DNA from: Streptomyces sp. M41(2017)
Lineage (GTDB): Bacteria > Actinomycetota > Actinomycetes > Streptomycetales > Streptomycetaceae
Direction of reading: 5' to 3'
Assembly (NCBI RefSeq): GCF_002078175.1
Contig: NZ_MWFK01000001.1
Location: 5,208,001-5,272,000 of the forward strand
Length of the DNA stretch: 64,000 nucleotides
The position numbers were made by a program, and so were the translations under genes. The notes under the pieces are model-generated. The model was not told the DNA's origin, did not search any database, and saw only the letters and a list, made by a program, of their open reading frames with translations. Position 1 is the first letter of the stretch; the number at the start of each line of letters is the position of its first letter. Below, piece after piece: positions 1 to 9,253 of this stretch.

Positions 1-2442
1 CTCGCCTGGCTGACGGTCGAGCACGAGGACGCGGGACCCGGCATCTTCTGGACGTACGTGCTGGAGTCCCTGCGCCGGCACGGCGTGACCGTGCCGGACG
101 GCGTCGGCAGCCCGGCCGGGCCCGGCGACGTGGACCACTCCCTGCTCACCCGGCTCGCCGCCTGGCTGAGCGAGCGGGCCGATCCCGTGGTGCTGGTGCT
201 CGACGACTTCGACCGGGCGGGAGCCTCACCCGCGGTCGCGGAGGAGGTCCAGTTCGTCCTGAGCCACGCGGGCGGCGGACTGCGCCTGGTGCTCGTCAGC
301 CGTACGGAGCCGCAGCTGCCGCTGCACCGCTACCGCGCCGCCGGAGCGGTGACCGAGGTGCGCGGCGCCGACCTGGCGTTCGCCGTGGACGAGACGGTCG
401 ACCTGCTGCGCCACCACGACCTGAGCCTGTCGGACGACGGGACGCGGGCGCTGACCGAGTGGACCGGCGGCTGGGCGGCGGGTCTGCGCCTGTGCATCCT
501 CGCCGCGCGCGGCGCGGACGACCCGGACACCTTCATCAAGAACTTCGAGGCGGGGCAGAGCACCCTCGCCGACTTCCTGCTGGCCGAGGTGCTGGAGGCG
601 CAGTCCGACGAGACGCAGGACCTGCTGCTGCGGACGAGTGTCCTCGACCAGATCCACCCGGACCTCGCCGACGTCCTGACGGGCCGGGACGACGCACAGG
701 CCATCCTGGCCGGACTGCAGCACGCCAACGCGTTCGTCGAGGCCATCGGACACGGCTGGTACCGGCTGCACCCCCTCTTCGCGGAGATCCTCCGCGTCCA
801 TCTGCACGTCAGGAACCCCGGGCTCGAACCCGAGCTGCACCGGCGGGCGGCCCGCTGGCTGAGCGACGCGGGGCTCCTCGCGGAGGCGCTGCCGCACGCC
901 GCGGGGGCGGGCGAGTGGGATCTCGCGGCGGGCCGGCTCGTCGACGAGCTGGCCATCGGCCGCCTGCTGACGGGACTGGACGCCGAACGCCTGGACGGAC
1001 TCTTCGCCGGGATGCCCCCGGACACGACCGGGCCGGCCGCCTGTCTGGTGCGCGCCGCCCGCGAACTCGCCCGCCACGACGTCGACCGCGGCCTCGACCA
1101 CCTCCGTCGCGCCGCGGAGGGCCTCTCCGGCGAGGACGAGGACACGGCGGCCCTGCGGCTGAGCCACGCCCTGCTCCGGGTCCTCGCCGCACGGCTGACG
1201 GGCGCCGCGGGCCCGGCCCGGGCGGCGGCGCGGGACATGAGGACCGCGGAGCGCCTGCTGCCCGCCGAACGTCTCGGACGCCACCCGGAGCTGTCCGCGC
1301 TGATGCTCACCGACCTCGGCTCGGCGCAGCTGTGGGCGGGGCACTTCGACGACGCCGTGGCCGCCCTGACCGCCGCCGCACGCACGGACGACGGTCCTGC
1401 CACCGCGTACCCGCGCCACGAGTCGCTCAGCAGACTCGCCCTGATCGACTTCCTGCACGGCCGGCCGGGCCGCGCCGAGTCGCACGCCCGGGCCGCGGTC
1501 GCCGAGGCGGAACGCTCCGGCCTGCCGCCCGGCGCCCGGACGGGCGTGGCCCAGCTGGTCCTCGCGGCGGTCGCCGTCGACCACGACGACCTCGCCGCGG
1601 CGCAGACCCACCTGGACCGGGCGACCACCTCCTCGACGGCATCGCGCGATCCCGTCGCGACCGCCGAACTGGGTCTCGTACGCGCACGGACGCTGCTCGC
1701 CAAGGGACATCCGAAGGAGGCGGTGCGGGTCCTGGAGGAACTGAGGCGCCCCCGCGGGGTGGAACCCTCCCCGTGGGCCGGCGAGCGGGCCACCCTGTTG
1801 CTGTCCGCCGCACATCTGGCGATGGGGGATCCGGCCGCGGCTCTGGAGGCCCTCGCCGGGGACGCACCCGGGCGAGCCGGTCCGGAGACCACCGCGGCGG
1901 CGGCCCGCGCGCGCTTGGCCACGGGTGACGCGGCGGGTGCGCTGGCCCTGCTGGACGCGCTCCCCGCCGAGCGGGACGAGGGGCCGGGCACGACGGTCCG
2001 GGTGCTGCTGGCCCGGGCACAGGCCGTGGCGGCCCTGGGCGACGACCTCACCGCCCAGCGGCTGGTGGCGCGTGCTCTGCGGGGCGCCCGCCCGGAGCAT
2101 CTGAGGCGGCCGTTCGTGGAGGCGGGCCCCTGGCTGCCGGCGCTCGTGCGGCGCCGGCCCGCCCTGGCCCAGGGACACGACTGGCTCCCGGTGGTGGCCG
2201 CGGCGGGAAGCCGGCGGCCCGGGCCGGCCGAGGACCTGGTCGCGGTGGTCGAGCCGCTCAGCGAACGCGAGCGCGAAGTGCTGGAGCGCCTCGCGCAGAT
2301 GATGTCGCGGGACGAGATCGCCGCCGACCTCCAGCTGTCCGTCAACACGGTCAAGACCCACCTCAAGAGCGTCTACCGCAAGCTCGCGGCGACCCGTCGC
2401 GGCGAGGCGGTACGACGCGCCCGCGACCTCAACCTCCTGTGA
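1..2442 (+). CDS. LuxR-family large ATP-binding (MalT/LAL-type) regulator, 5' truncated
   Basis: The frame is open from base 1, so the start and the Walker A segment lie outside the window. The visible part begins in the STAND-type NTPase; a Walker B-like stretch PVVLVLDDFD is near residue 64 of the visible protein. A long Ala/Leu/Arg-rich helical repeat region of TPR/MalT type follows. The last 60 residues are a LuxR helix-turn-helix (PLSEREREVLERLA, then SVNTVKTHLKSVYRKL). Proteins of this class are large ligand-activated transcription activators. It converges on the GH4-ending sugar operon 76 bp away, which makes it a candidate regulator of that operon; this is inference only. Family assignment is firm; the ligand is unknown. 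Confidence 0.9.
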   Translation, partial: LAWLTVEHEDAGPGIFWTYVLESLRRHGVTVPDGVGSPAGPGDVDHSLLTRLAAWLSERADPVVLVLDDFDRAGASPAVAEEVQFVLSHAGGGLRLVLVSRTEPQLPLHRYRAAGAVTEVRGADLAFAVDETVDLLRHHDLSLSDDGTRALTEWTGGWAAGLRLCILAARGADDPDTFIKNFEAGQSTLADFLLAEVLEAQSDETQDLLLRTSVLDQIHPDLADVLTGRDDAQAILAGLQHANAFVEAIGHGWYRLHPLFAEILRVHLHVRNPGLEPELHRRAARWLSDAGLLAEALPHAAGAGEWDLAAGRLVDELAIGRLLTGLDAERLDGLFAGMPPDTTGPAACLVRAARELARHDVDRGLDHLRRAAEGLSGEDEDTAALRLSHALLRVLAARLTGAAGPARAAARDMRTAERLLPAERLGRHPELSALMLTDLGSAQLWAGHFDDAVAALTAAARTDDGPATAYPRHESLSRLALIDFLHGRPGRAESHARAAVAEAERSGLPPGARTGVAQLVLAAVAVDHDDLAAAQTHLDRATTSSTASRDPVATAELGLVRARTLLAKGHPKEAVRVLEELRRPRGVEPSPWAGERATLLLSAAHLAMGDPAAALEALAGDAPGRAGPETTAAAARARLATGDAAGALALLDALPAERDEGPGTTVRVLLARAQAVAALGDDLTAQRLVARALRGARPEHLRRPFVEAGPWLPALVRRRPALAQGHDWLPVVAAAGSRRPGPAEDLVAVVEPLSEREREVLERLAQMMSRDEIAADLQLSVNTVKTHLKSVYRKLAATRRGEAVRRARDLNLL

Positions 2443-2518
2443 ACGCCCGCGTCGGCCGGGCCCGTCGCCCGTCCGACGCCGCACCGTCCGTCCTCCGGCC
2501 GGCCCGCGTTCCCACGGG

Positions 2519-3838
2519 TCAGTGACCGAGTTCCCCCCGCAACCCGGGCTGCAGCAGGTCCCCGTGGGCCCGTACGAGGTCGTCGCACAGGTCCCAGATG
2601 CGCTCGACCGGGAGCGCCGCCGCGGTCGCCGGGTCGGCCATCGCGGCGTGCCGGATGTGACGCGGCTCGTTGTCGGTCGCGGCGCGGACCACCAGGTCGT
2701 TGACGGCGACGTACGCGCTGTTCAGCGCCGCGCACTGCGGCGGCAGCGCGCCGACCCGGGTGGGCTGCACCCCCAACGCGTCCACCAGGCACGGCACTTC
2801 GACGACGCTGTCGGCGGGAAGGTTGTCGATCAGCCCGCGGTTGGGCACGTTGCCGTAGACCGTGCGCGGGGTGCCGGTGAGGACGCTGTGGATGATCTGC
2901 GGGGCGTACTCCAGGGTTCCCTCGACCGGCAGGGGCGTCCCCGACGCGAGGGCCTCACGGGTGCGCGCGTAACTCTGCGCGTTCTCCTCGATGATGTCGA
3001 GGTAGGCGCCGACCGGCAGCCTGAGCCGCTCGATCTCGCTGTCGTGGTGCAGGTACCACGGCACGTACTCCGAGGAGTGCTCGCTCGTCTCGGTCGGGTA
3101 GTGGCCGAGCCTGCGGTACATGTCCACGCGGACCCTGCGCAGCAGCTCCGGGTCCCGGGCGATCACCTCGTCCAGGAGGGGGTGGAGGTCCTGGCCCGCG
3201 CGCTCGAACCGCAGCACCCAGGCCTGGTGGTTGACCCCGGCCGCCAGGTAGGTGACCTCCTCGAAGGGCACTCCGACGAGCTGGGAGAGGTCGTGCATCG
3301 TCCAGTAGACCGAGTGGCACAGCCCCGTCACCCGCAGGGCGGGTGCGACGCGGCTCAGGTAGAGGGCGTTCATCGCCATCGGGTTGGTGTAGTTCAACAG
3401 CAGTGCGTCCGGGCAGAGTTCACTCATGTCGGCGGCGAGGGAACGCAGCACCGGGAAGGTGCGCAGCGCGCGGAAGATGCCGCCGATGCCGAGCGTGTCC
3501 CCGATGGTCTGGCGCAGCCCGTAGCGGGCGGGGACGTCGAAGTCCGTCCGGGTGGCGCGGTCCATGCCGACCTGGATGATGTTGACGACGAAGTCCGCGT
3601 CGGCGAGGGCCGCCCGCCGGTCCAGATGGGTGGTGATCACGGGCTTGGCGCCCCGGACCCCCGCGATGTACCGGGCCGCGCCCTCGGCGGTGTCCAGCCG
3701 TTCCGCGTCGATGTCGTGCAACGCGATCCGCGCGTGCGCGAGTTCGGGGAAGGAGAACAGGTCGGCCAGTAGTCCCTGGGTGAACACCACGCTCCCGGCT
3801 CCGACGAAGGCGATCTTCGGGGCGGTGACGTCGTTCAT
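2519..3838 (-). CDS. GH4-family glycosidase (alpha-galactosidase/6-phospho-glycosidase type)
   Basis: 439 aa. The N-terminus APKIAFVGAGSVVFTQGLL is the Rossmann NAD-binding start of glycoside hydrolase family 4. Further GH4 landmarks are NIIQVGM, NYTNPMAMN, a Cys-His metal-ligand segment (LCHSVY) and GVNHQAW. GH4 enzymes use NAD and a divalent metal to cleave alpha- or beta-glycosides by a redox elimination mechanism. The start overlaps the PfkB stop by 4 bp (ATGA), so the two are translationally coupled. It is the last gene of a six-gene minus-strand operon. MelA-like alpha-galactosidase is the most likely specificity, but GH4 substrates cannot be set from sequence alone. Confidence 0.88.
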   Translation of the reverse strand: MNDVTAPKIAFVGAGSVVFTQGLLADLFSFPELAHARIALHDIDAERLDTAEGAARYIAGVRGAKPVITTHLDRRAALADADFVVNIIQVGMDRATRTDFDVPARYGLRQTIGDTLGIGGIFRALRTFPVLRSLAADMSELCPDALLLNYTNPMAMNALYLSRVAPALRVTGLCHSVYWTMHDLSQLVGVPFEEVTYLAAGVNHQAWVLRFERAGQDLHPLLDEVIARDPELLRRVRVDMYRRLGHYPTETSEHSSEYVPWYLHHDSEIERLRLPVGAYLDIIEENAQSYARTREALASGTPLPVEGTLEYAPQIIHSVLTGTPRTVYGNVPNRGLIDNLPADSVVEVPCLVDALGVQPTRVGALPPQCAALNSAYVAVNDLVVRAATDNEPRHIRHAAMADPATAAALPVERIWDLCDDLVRAHGDLLQPGLRGELGH

Positions 3839-4848
3839 GTACGGCTCCAGATGTCGGGGGTGCCGGCGTCCTGCGAAGTGCTGTGGCTCGGGGCGGTGTT
3901 CAGGTCGGGGGAGACGTGCCGGGCCGCGGCGATCGCCTCGTCCCACGTGGGCTGGGCGGCGGTCCCGCCGTGGGCGCGGGTCGACAGCGAGCCGCAGGCC
4001 GCGGCCACCGCGAGCGACGAGGGCAGGTCGAGACCGCGCAGCCTCGCGGCGACGAACCCGGCGTCGAAGCTGTCGCCGGCACCGACCGTGTCCACCGGGT
4101 CGGCCGGCGCCGCGGGGACCCGCGTCAGCCGGGTCGCCACGCACGCGAGGGCGCCGTCGGCACCGTCCTTGACGACGACCGCCGGTCCCCGTCCGGCCAG
4201 GAAGGCGGCGGCCAGGACCAGGTGGGGCTCACCGGCCAGTGCGCACGCCTCCGCGGCGTTGGGCAGCAGGACGTCGGTGACCTCGATCACCGGGTCCACG
4301 AGTTTCCTGTCCCAGTGTCCGGCGGGGTCGTCGTTGGTGTCGAGCGAGGTGGTCGCGCCCAGGTCGTGGGCGAGGGCGAACAGCGCCGCGAGGGAACGTG
4401 CCAGACGGGGCATCAGGAAGAAGGAGGCCGCGTGTACGTGCCGGGACGCCGCGACAAGGTCCCGGGGTACGTCCTCGGGCCCGGTCGACGTGAGGCAGCC
4501 GGGCGCGGTGAGGATGGCCCGGTCGCCGTCCCCGGCCGTGACGACCGTGGTGAGCGGGGTGGGCAGGCCGGGGTCCGTCACGAGGGAGCCGACGTCGACG
4601 CCGCGTGCGGCGAGCGCGGCGCGGACGAAGGCGCCCGCCGGATCGTCGCCGACCCGGCCCGCGAACGCGACCCGCAGTCCGAGGCGGGCCGCCCCGCACG
4701 CCATGATCGCCGCGGAGCCGCCGAGCACCAGACCCCCGTGCTCGACGAGTTGTTCACGCTGGCCGAACCGCAGGGGGCCGCGCAGCGGACCCACCACGAC
4801 GTCGGGGTTGGCGTCGCCGACGACCAGCAGATCGAAGGGTTTCGTCAT
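3835..4848 (-). CDS. PfkB-family carbohydrate kinase
   Basis: 337 aa ribokinase-like sugar kinase. The N-terminus has the family form FDLLVVGDANPDVVV. The substrate-binding Gly-rich segment (VLGGSAAIMACGAARLG) follows, and the C-terminal signature DTVGAGDSFDAGFVAARLRG carries the catalytic Asp in GAGD. It sits between the permease gene (3-bp gap) and the GH4 gene (4-bp overlap), so it probably phosphorylates the sugar released in the cytoplasm after import and hydrolysis. PfkB members act on fructose, ribose, tagatose-phosphate, inositol-like compounds and nucleosides; the actual substrate here is not predictable. Confidence 0.88.
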   Translation of the reverse strand: MTKPFDLLVVGDANPDVVVGPLRGPLRFGQREQLVEHGGLVLGGSAAIMACGAARLGLRVAFAGRVGDDPAGAFVRAALAARGVDVGSLVTDPGLPTPLTTVVTAGDGDRAILTAPGCLTSTGPEDVPRDLVAASRHVHAASFFLMPRLARSLAALFALAHDLGATTSLDTNDDPAGHWDRKLVDPVIEVTDVLLPNAAEACALAGEPHLVLAAAFLAGRGPAVVVKDGADGALACVATRLTRVPAAPADPVDTVGAGDSFDAGFVAARLRGLDLPSSLAVAAACGSLSTRAHGGTAAQPTWDEAIAAARHVSPDLNTAPSHSTSQDAGTPDIWSRT

Positions 4849-4851
4849 GGA

Positions 4852-5682
4852 CTAGCCTTTCAGGCCGCTGGACGTGAGCGACTGGACGAAGGTCTTCTGC
4901 GCGAGCAGGAACGCCACGAGCACGGGCAGCACCGTGATCACGTTGCCCGCCATCACCGCGGACCACCGTGTGTGGTGCTGTCCCTGAAACGTCGTCAGGC
5001 CGAGCTGCAGGGTGTACTGGGTGTCGTGGTTGATCGCGATCAGCGGCCACGACAGGTCGTTCCAGGTGCTCAGGAAGGTGAGCACGGCCACCGTGGCGAG
5101 CGCCGGCCGGGCGAGCGGCAGCACGATCGAGAAGAGGACCCGAAGCCGCGAACACCCGTCGATCCAGGCCGCCTCCTCCATCTCTCTGGGCAGGGCGAGG
5201 AAGAACTGCCGGAACAGGAACACCGCGAACGGCGTGACGAGCGACGGCACGATCAGCGCGCCGAGCGTGTCGATGAGCCCCAGCTCCTTCATCACCAGGA
5301 ACGTGGGGATCATCGTGAGCTGGAAGGGGATCACCATCGTCGCCAGCATCAGCCCGAGCAGCAGCCGTGACCCGGCGAACCGCATCCGGGCGAACGCGTA
5401 CCCGCCGAGCGCCCCGAGCAGCAGGTTCGACAGGACGGCCACCGACGCGACGATCAGTGAATTGGCGAACCAGCGGGGGAACATGGCGTTCCCGAGCACA
5501 TAGCGGTAGCCGCCCAGGTCGATGCCCTTCGGCCACAGCGCGGGCGGGAACCGGTTGATCTCGGCGTCGGACATCACCGAGCTGAGCACCAGCCACAGCA
5601 GCGGCAACGCGAAGGCCAGCGCCAGCGGTGCCAGCGCCAGATGCCAGCCGCTCGGCCGCCGTGAGGTCCCGGGTGAGCTCAT
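4852..5682 (-). CDS. Carbohydrate ABC transporter permease (MalG type)
   Basis: 276 aa with about six membrane segments. The first follows a short charged N-terminus. The conserved cytoplasmic EAA loop is visible as EMEEAAWIDGCSRLRVLFSI, the site that docks the ATPase. The start ATG overlaps the preceding permease stop (ATGA at 5679-5682). It forms the heterodimeric channel with that permease. No ATPase gene is present, as usual for Streptomyces sugar importers that share one MsiK-type ATPase encoded elsewhere. Confidence 0.93.
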   Translation of the reverse strand: MSSPGTSRRPSGWHLALAPLALAFALPLLWLVLSSVMSDAEINRFPPALWPKGIDLGGYRYVLGNAMFPRWFANSLIVASVAVLSNLLLGALGGYAFARMRFAGSRLLLGLMLATMVIPFQLTMIPTFLVMKELGLIDTLGALIVPSLVTPFAVFLFRQFFLALPREMEEAAWIDGCSRLRVLFSIVLPLARPALATVAVLTFLSTWNDLSWPLIAINHDTQYTLQLGLTTFQGQHHTRWSAVMAGNVITVLPVLVAFLLAQKTFVQSLTSSGLKG

Positions 5683-6641
5683 CGCACCGCTCCTTCCGTA
5701 CGACCCTGCCGGCGCCGGGCCAGCCGCAGGGCGCCGCCCGCCGCCAGCAGGGCCACCGCGAGGACGTACGCCGCCGCGGCCCCGTAGCCCGCCGTGAACA
5801 TCTGGAACGCCTGCTGCCAGACGAAGTAGACGACCACGGCGGTCGAGCCCAGCGGCCCGCCCTTCGTGGTCACGTAGATCAGGTCGAAGACCTGGAGCGC
5901 CATGATCAGCTGCCACAGCAGCAGGAACACGGTGACCGGCGTGAGAGTCGGCAGGGTGATGTGGCGCAGCACCCGCCAGCGGCCGGCGCCGTCGATGCGC
6001 GCCGACTCCACGAGTTCGGGCGGCACGTCCTGGAGCGCGGCCAGGTAGACCACGACGCAGAAGCCGACGCCGCTCCACAGCGAGATGAGCACCAGCAGAT
6101 AGATCGCCTGGTCCGGGTCGGTGAGGAACCCCTGCGAGGACACACCGAGCTGGTGGAGCAGGGCGTTCGCGACGCCGAACTCGGGGTCGAGGATGAAGGA
6201 GAACAGCACGCCCTGCGCGGTGGCGGACACCACGAACGGGACGAAGACGAGGGTGCGGTAGAGGCCGATGAGACGGATACGGCGGTTCAGCGCGAGCGCG
6301 AGGACGAGCCCGCCGACCAGGCTGAGCGGTACGTACAGCGCGGTGTACACCAGCGTGTTGCCCACCGCCGTACGGAAGTTGGGGTCCTGTGCGAGTGCGC
6401 GGTAGTTGTCGAGCCCGACCCAGCGGCCCGGGGTGACCAGGTCGTCGGCGCGGAAGGAGAGCAGCAGCGACCAGACGACGGGCACGATGCCGAGCCCGAG
6501 GATCACGACGACGGCCGGGCCGATGAAGCCCCAGGCCGTGGCGGTCTCGCGGCGGGACCGGCGGCGGGCGGCGCGGCGTGCGGCGGCGGGGTTCACGGTG
6601 GCGCCCGGGGGGAGCGTGAGGGCGCGGGGAAGAGTGGACAT
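5679..6641 (-). CDS. Carbohydrate ABC transporter permease (MalF type)
   Basis: About 320 aa. A basic cytoplasmic N-terminus (RRAARRRSRRE) is followed by six predicted membrane spans. The EAA loop reads PPELVESARIDGAGRWRVLR. I chose ATG at 6641 because a GGAGG ribosome site lies just upstream; an in-frame GTG at 6656 overlaps that site and is less likely. It is coupled to the next permease by a 4-bp overlap and lies 48 bp after the solute-binding protein gene. Confidence 0.92.
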   Translation of the reverse strand: MSTLPRALTLPPGATVNPAAARRAARRRSRRETATAWGFIGPAVVVILGLGIVPVVWSLLLSFRADDLVTPGRWVGLDNYRALAQDPNFRTAVGNTLVYTALYVPLSLVGGLVLALALNRRIRLIGLYRTLVFVPFVVSATAQGVLFSFILDPEFGVANALLHQLGVSSQGFLTDPDQAIYLLVLISLWSGVGFCVVVYLAALQDVPPELVESARIDGAGRWRVLRHITLPTLTPVTVFLLLWQLIMALQVFDLIYVTTKGGPLGSTAVVVYFVWQQAFQMFTAGYGAAAAYVLAVALLAAGGALRLARRRQGRTEGAVR

Positions 6642-6689
6642 GACGGCCTCCTTCACCTGGAAGTCAGCAGGGAGCGTCTCGGGGAGACG

Positions 6690-7979
6690 TCACCGGGGGA
6701 TGAGCAGGGCCGCGTCGGCCCGGTCCGCGCACCGGCGGATGGCCTGCGCGGGGGAGTCCTTGCCGAGCAGGACCGAGACGACGGCCTCACCGAGGGCCTG
6801 GGAGATCTGCGGGTAGGCCGCGTGCACGGGCCGGACCCGGGCGGAGTCCAGCGCGGCGGTGAACACGTCGAGACCCTCGGTGGTCTCCGCGTGCCGGCGC
6901 CACTCGGCCCGGCGGGCCGTGGCCGAGGTCAGCGGCAGTCCGCCGGCGGAGATGTCCCAGCGGGCGTCCTGCGACGGCTGGACCATCCACCGCACGAACT
7001 CGACGGCCGCCCGGGAACGGGCCGAGCCGTTGTCGAACACGGTCCACGTGTCCGGTCCGGAGATGGTCACCGGCCTGCCGCTGTACGACGGGAGCGGGAC
7101 GACGCCGTAGTCGACCTTCGCGGCGCGGACGTCCGGCAGTTGCCAGGGCCCCGTCGCCACCATGCCCATGCGGCCGCCCAGGAACACCTGGTACATCTGC
7201 TCGCTGCCGGTCTTCGGGTCGATGTAGACGCTCTTGTCGTGGGCCAGCCGGGCGAGGGTCGAGAGGGCCCGGGCGCCCTGTGCGGCGAAGCCGACGCCCT
7301 TGCCGTCGGCGGCGACCACGTCGCCGCCGAGGTCCCAGATCATGGGCCACAGCCGCCAGACGGTGTCCTCGTCGCCCGTGCCCGGCCAGCCCGTGCCGAA
7401 CACGCCCCGGCCGGACGCGGTGAGCCGGCGCGCGGTGTCGACGAACGCGTCCCAGGTCCAGCCGGCTTGCGGGAACGGGATCCCGACCTGCCGGAACAGC
7501 TTCTTGTTGTAGACGACGGCCAGTGAGTCGAGGGCCGCCGGAGCGGCGCGCACGGCGCCGTTGACGGTGACGGCGTCCCGTACCGGCGGCCAGAACGAGT
7601 TCCACGGCGGGCTGCCGCCGCGCAGCGCCGACGTCAGGTCGACGACCCGGGGACTGCGGGCGACGCTCGCCAGGTCGGAGCCGAAGACGTAGGCGATGTC
7701 GGGGTAGGAGCCGGCGGCGAGCGCGGCCGTCACCTTCTGGAGCATCGCGTCGGCGAGCACCCCGCCGCCCGAACTGTCCACGCGGATGCGCGGATGCGTG
7801 CGGTTGAACTCGGCCACCAGAGCCTCCACGGCCTTGCGGGCCGTGTCGTTCTGTCCGTGCCACAGCTCGACGGTCACCGTGCCGTCCGAGCCGACGCCGT
7901 CCGACGGGCCGGCGCAGCCGGCGAGCGCTCCGGCCGCCGCCGCGCCGAGGACCAGGCGCCGCGGTATCGCGCGGGTCAT
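6690..7979 (-). CDS. Extracellular sugar-binding lipoprotein of ABC importer
   Basis: 429 aa. The N-terminus has twin arginines (IPRRLVLGAAAAGALAGCAG) and a lipobox (LAGC), so the protein is probably Tat- or Sec-exported and lipid-anchored outside the membrane. The mature part has the type-1 solute-binding fold pattern (VTVELWHGQNDTARKAVEAL near the start, VFGTGWPGTGDEDTVW mid-protein). It delivers a saccharide to the two downstream permeases. The genes on both sides run in the same direction, and a glycan-hydrolase lipoprotein lies 12 bp upstream, which points to oligosaccharides rather than monosaccharides as ligand. Confidence 0.92.
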   Translation of the reverse strand: MTRAIPRRLVLGAAAAGALAGCAGPSDGVGSDGTVTVELWHGQNDTARKAVEALVAEFNRTHPRIRVDSSGGGVLADAMLQKVTAALAAGSYPDIAYVFGSDLASVARSPRVVDLTSALRGGSPPWNSFWPPVRDAVTVNGAVRAAPAALDSLAVVYNKKLFRQVGIPFPQAGWTWDAFVDTARRLTASGRGVFGTGWPGTGDEDTVWRLWPMIWDLGGDVVAADGKGVGFAAQGARALSTLARLAHDKSVYIDPKTGSEQMYQVFLGGRMGMVATGPWQLPDVRAAKVDYGVVPLPSYSGRPVTISGPDTWTVFDNGSARSRAAVEFVRWMVQPSQDARWDISAGGLPLTSATARRAEWRRHAETTEGLDVFTAALDSARVRPVHAAYPQISQALGEAVVSVLLGKDSPAQAIRRCADRADAALLIPR

Positions 7980-7991
7980 CCCGGCCCCCTG

Positions 7992-8960
7992 TCAGCGGGT
8001 CCGGCGGACGTAGTCCGCGTTGCCGGGCGTCGAGACCAGCACGTCCCGGCGCACGATGCTCAGCCGGTTCCCGTAGGCCGCCCGGGCCTTGCGCAGACCG
8101 CTGTCGGTGTACTCGATGACGACCACCCGGTCGTGGAACGCCTTCGCGTACTCGCCGCACTCGTCGTACTCGCCGCACTCCTCCGCCACCGCGAAGTCGA
8201 GCCCGGCCCGGGACCTGGCCCCGGACAGTTCGACGGTGTTCTTCTGCCCGATCGCCAGATGCCGGGCGTGCGCGCGCGCCGACAGCAGGGAGATGAAGGC
8301 CGTCGCGTCGTCCGCCGTCAGCAGCTTCCGGGAGCGCGTGTAGCTGTCGTAGTTGTCCGGCTCGATCGCGTCGAAGCCCTTGTCGGCGCACGCGTCGATC
8401 CAGCGGTCGACGCGCGCCGCCACCCGGCGGCGCTTGTCCGGCGTGCTGATGTCCAGCAGCGCCTCGTCCCAGTCCTTGTCGACGACGACCTTGCCGTCCG
8501 CGTCCCGCAGCAGCAGGTCGGCGGGCCACTGGCCGCGCTCCTCCGGCTGCGCCTGGAAGGCGTTGACGTAGCAGATGTTGTACAGGCCGGGCGCGGGCGA
8601 CGAGGAACGGTCGCGGCTGACGATGCGGACCCCCGGTGCCGGGGGGTAGGCGCCGCCGATCTGGTAGTCGAAGCCCGCGTGCAGCGGCGGGAGTTCGACG
8701 GCGGTCGGTTTCCGGTCGGTGCCACGGGTCGGTTCCGCCGAGCCGGACGAGCGCTTGTCCGCGTCCGCCGAGGGTTCGGCCGCGGTCCGGGACGGCTTCG
8801 GCTTCGACGACGGGGCCGGCGCACCGGTGGTCCCGCGCGGGGTCTTCGGCGAGGCGTCGGTGTCCTTCCCCGAGCCGCAGCCGGCGAGGGCGAGAAGGCC
8901 GGCCAGAGCTGTGGCGGTACCCAGGACTCCGGCGCGGAGAGCACGTTTGACGGGGGGCAT
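7992..8960 (-). CDS. Endo-alpha-1,4-polygalactosaminidase-like (GH114) lipoprotein
   Basis: 322 aa from an ATG preceded by GGAGC; longer upstream starts would put charged sequence before the signal peptide. The signal peptide ends in a lipobox (LLALAGCGSG). A Ser/Pro/Lys/Ala-rich linker of about 60 residues leads to a TIM-barrel domain with GFDYQIGGAYPP near its start, CYVNAFQ, FDAIEPDNYDSY and AEECGEYDECGEY. This pattern matches the GH114/TM1410 group, which hydrolyses galactosamine polymers. It is the first gene of the sugar-import operon and may generate the imported oligosaccharides. The family call is good; the polymer is inferred. Confidence 0.8.
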   Translation of the reverse strand: MPPVKRALRAGVLGTATALAGLLALAGCGSGKDTDASPKTPRGTTGAPAPSSKPKPSRTAAEPSADADKRSSGSAEPTRGTDRKPTAVELPPLHAGFDYQIGGAYPPAPGVRIVSRDRSSSPAPGLYNICYVNAFQAQPEERGQWPADLLLRDADGKVVVDKDWDEALLDISTPDKRRRVAARVDRWIDACADKGFDAIEPDNYDSYTRSRKLLTADDATAFISLLSARAHARHLAIGQKNTVELSGARSRAGLDFAVAEECGEYDECGEYAKAFHDRVVVIEYTDSGLRKARAAYGNRLSIVRRDVLVSTPGNADYVRRTR

Positions 8961-9217
8961 GTCCGCTCCATCAATCGCGAGTACGTCCCCGCCTCGGACG
9001 CTGCGAGCGATCCTGGCGACTTTGGCCGGACTTGAACCGAGTCCGCTACCGGCTGGGCGTACCTCTGCGTGCCGGGTCGCACCACGGCACGCCAGGATCA
9101 AAGCGCGTGGGCCCCTGATCCGTCAAGGCGGGCCCTCCGCCACAGGGTCGCCCTTCAGCCACGTACGCCCTGAGCACGGTGCGGACGGCCCAGGACCCGG
9201 TCTCATCCGGTGGGGCC

Positions 9218-9239
9218 GGCTCCTGGGTGCCCGGGAGCC
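9218..9239. terminator. Hairpin terminator downstream of the universal-stress gene
   Basis: A 10-bp inverted repeat (9218-9227 with 9230-9239) with one G-U wobble closes a very short loop 15 bp past the stop of the minus-strand USP gene. It has no U-tract, as is common for actinobacterial terminators. Confidence 0.55.
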
Positions 9240-9253
9240 CGTCGGGCGGCGGC

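Noticed and set aside
226..2484. Very long open frames on the strand opposite the LuxR-type gene
   Set aside because: High G+C leaves antisense frames open; their Arg/Gly/Pro composition and lack of domains show they are shadows.
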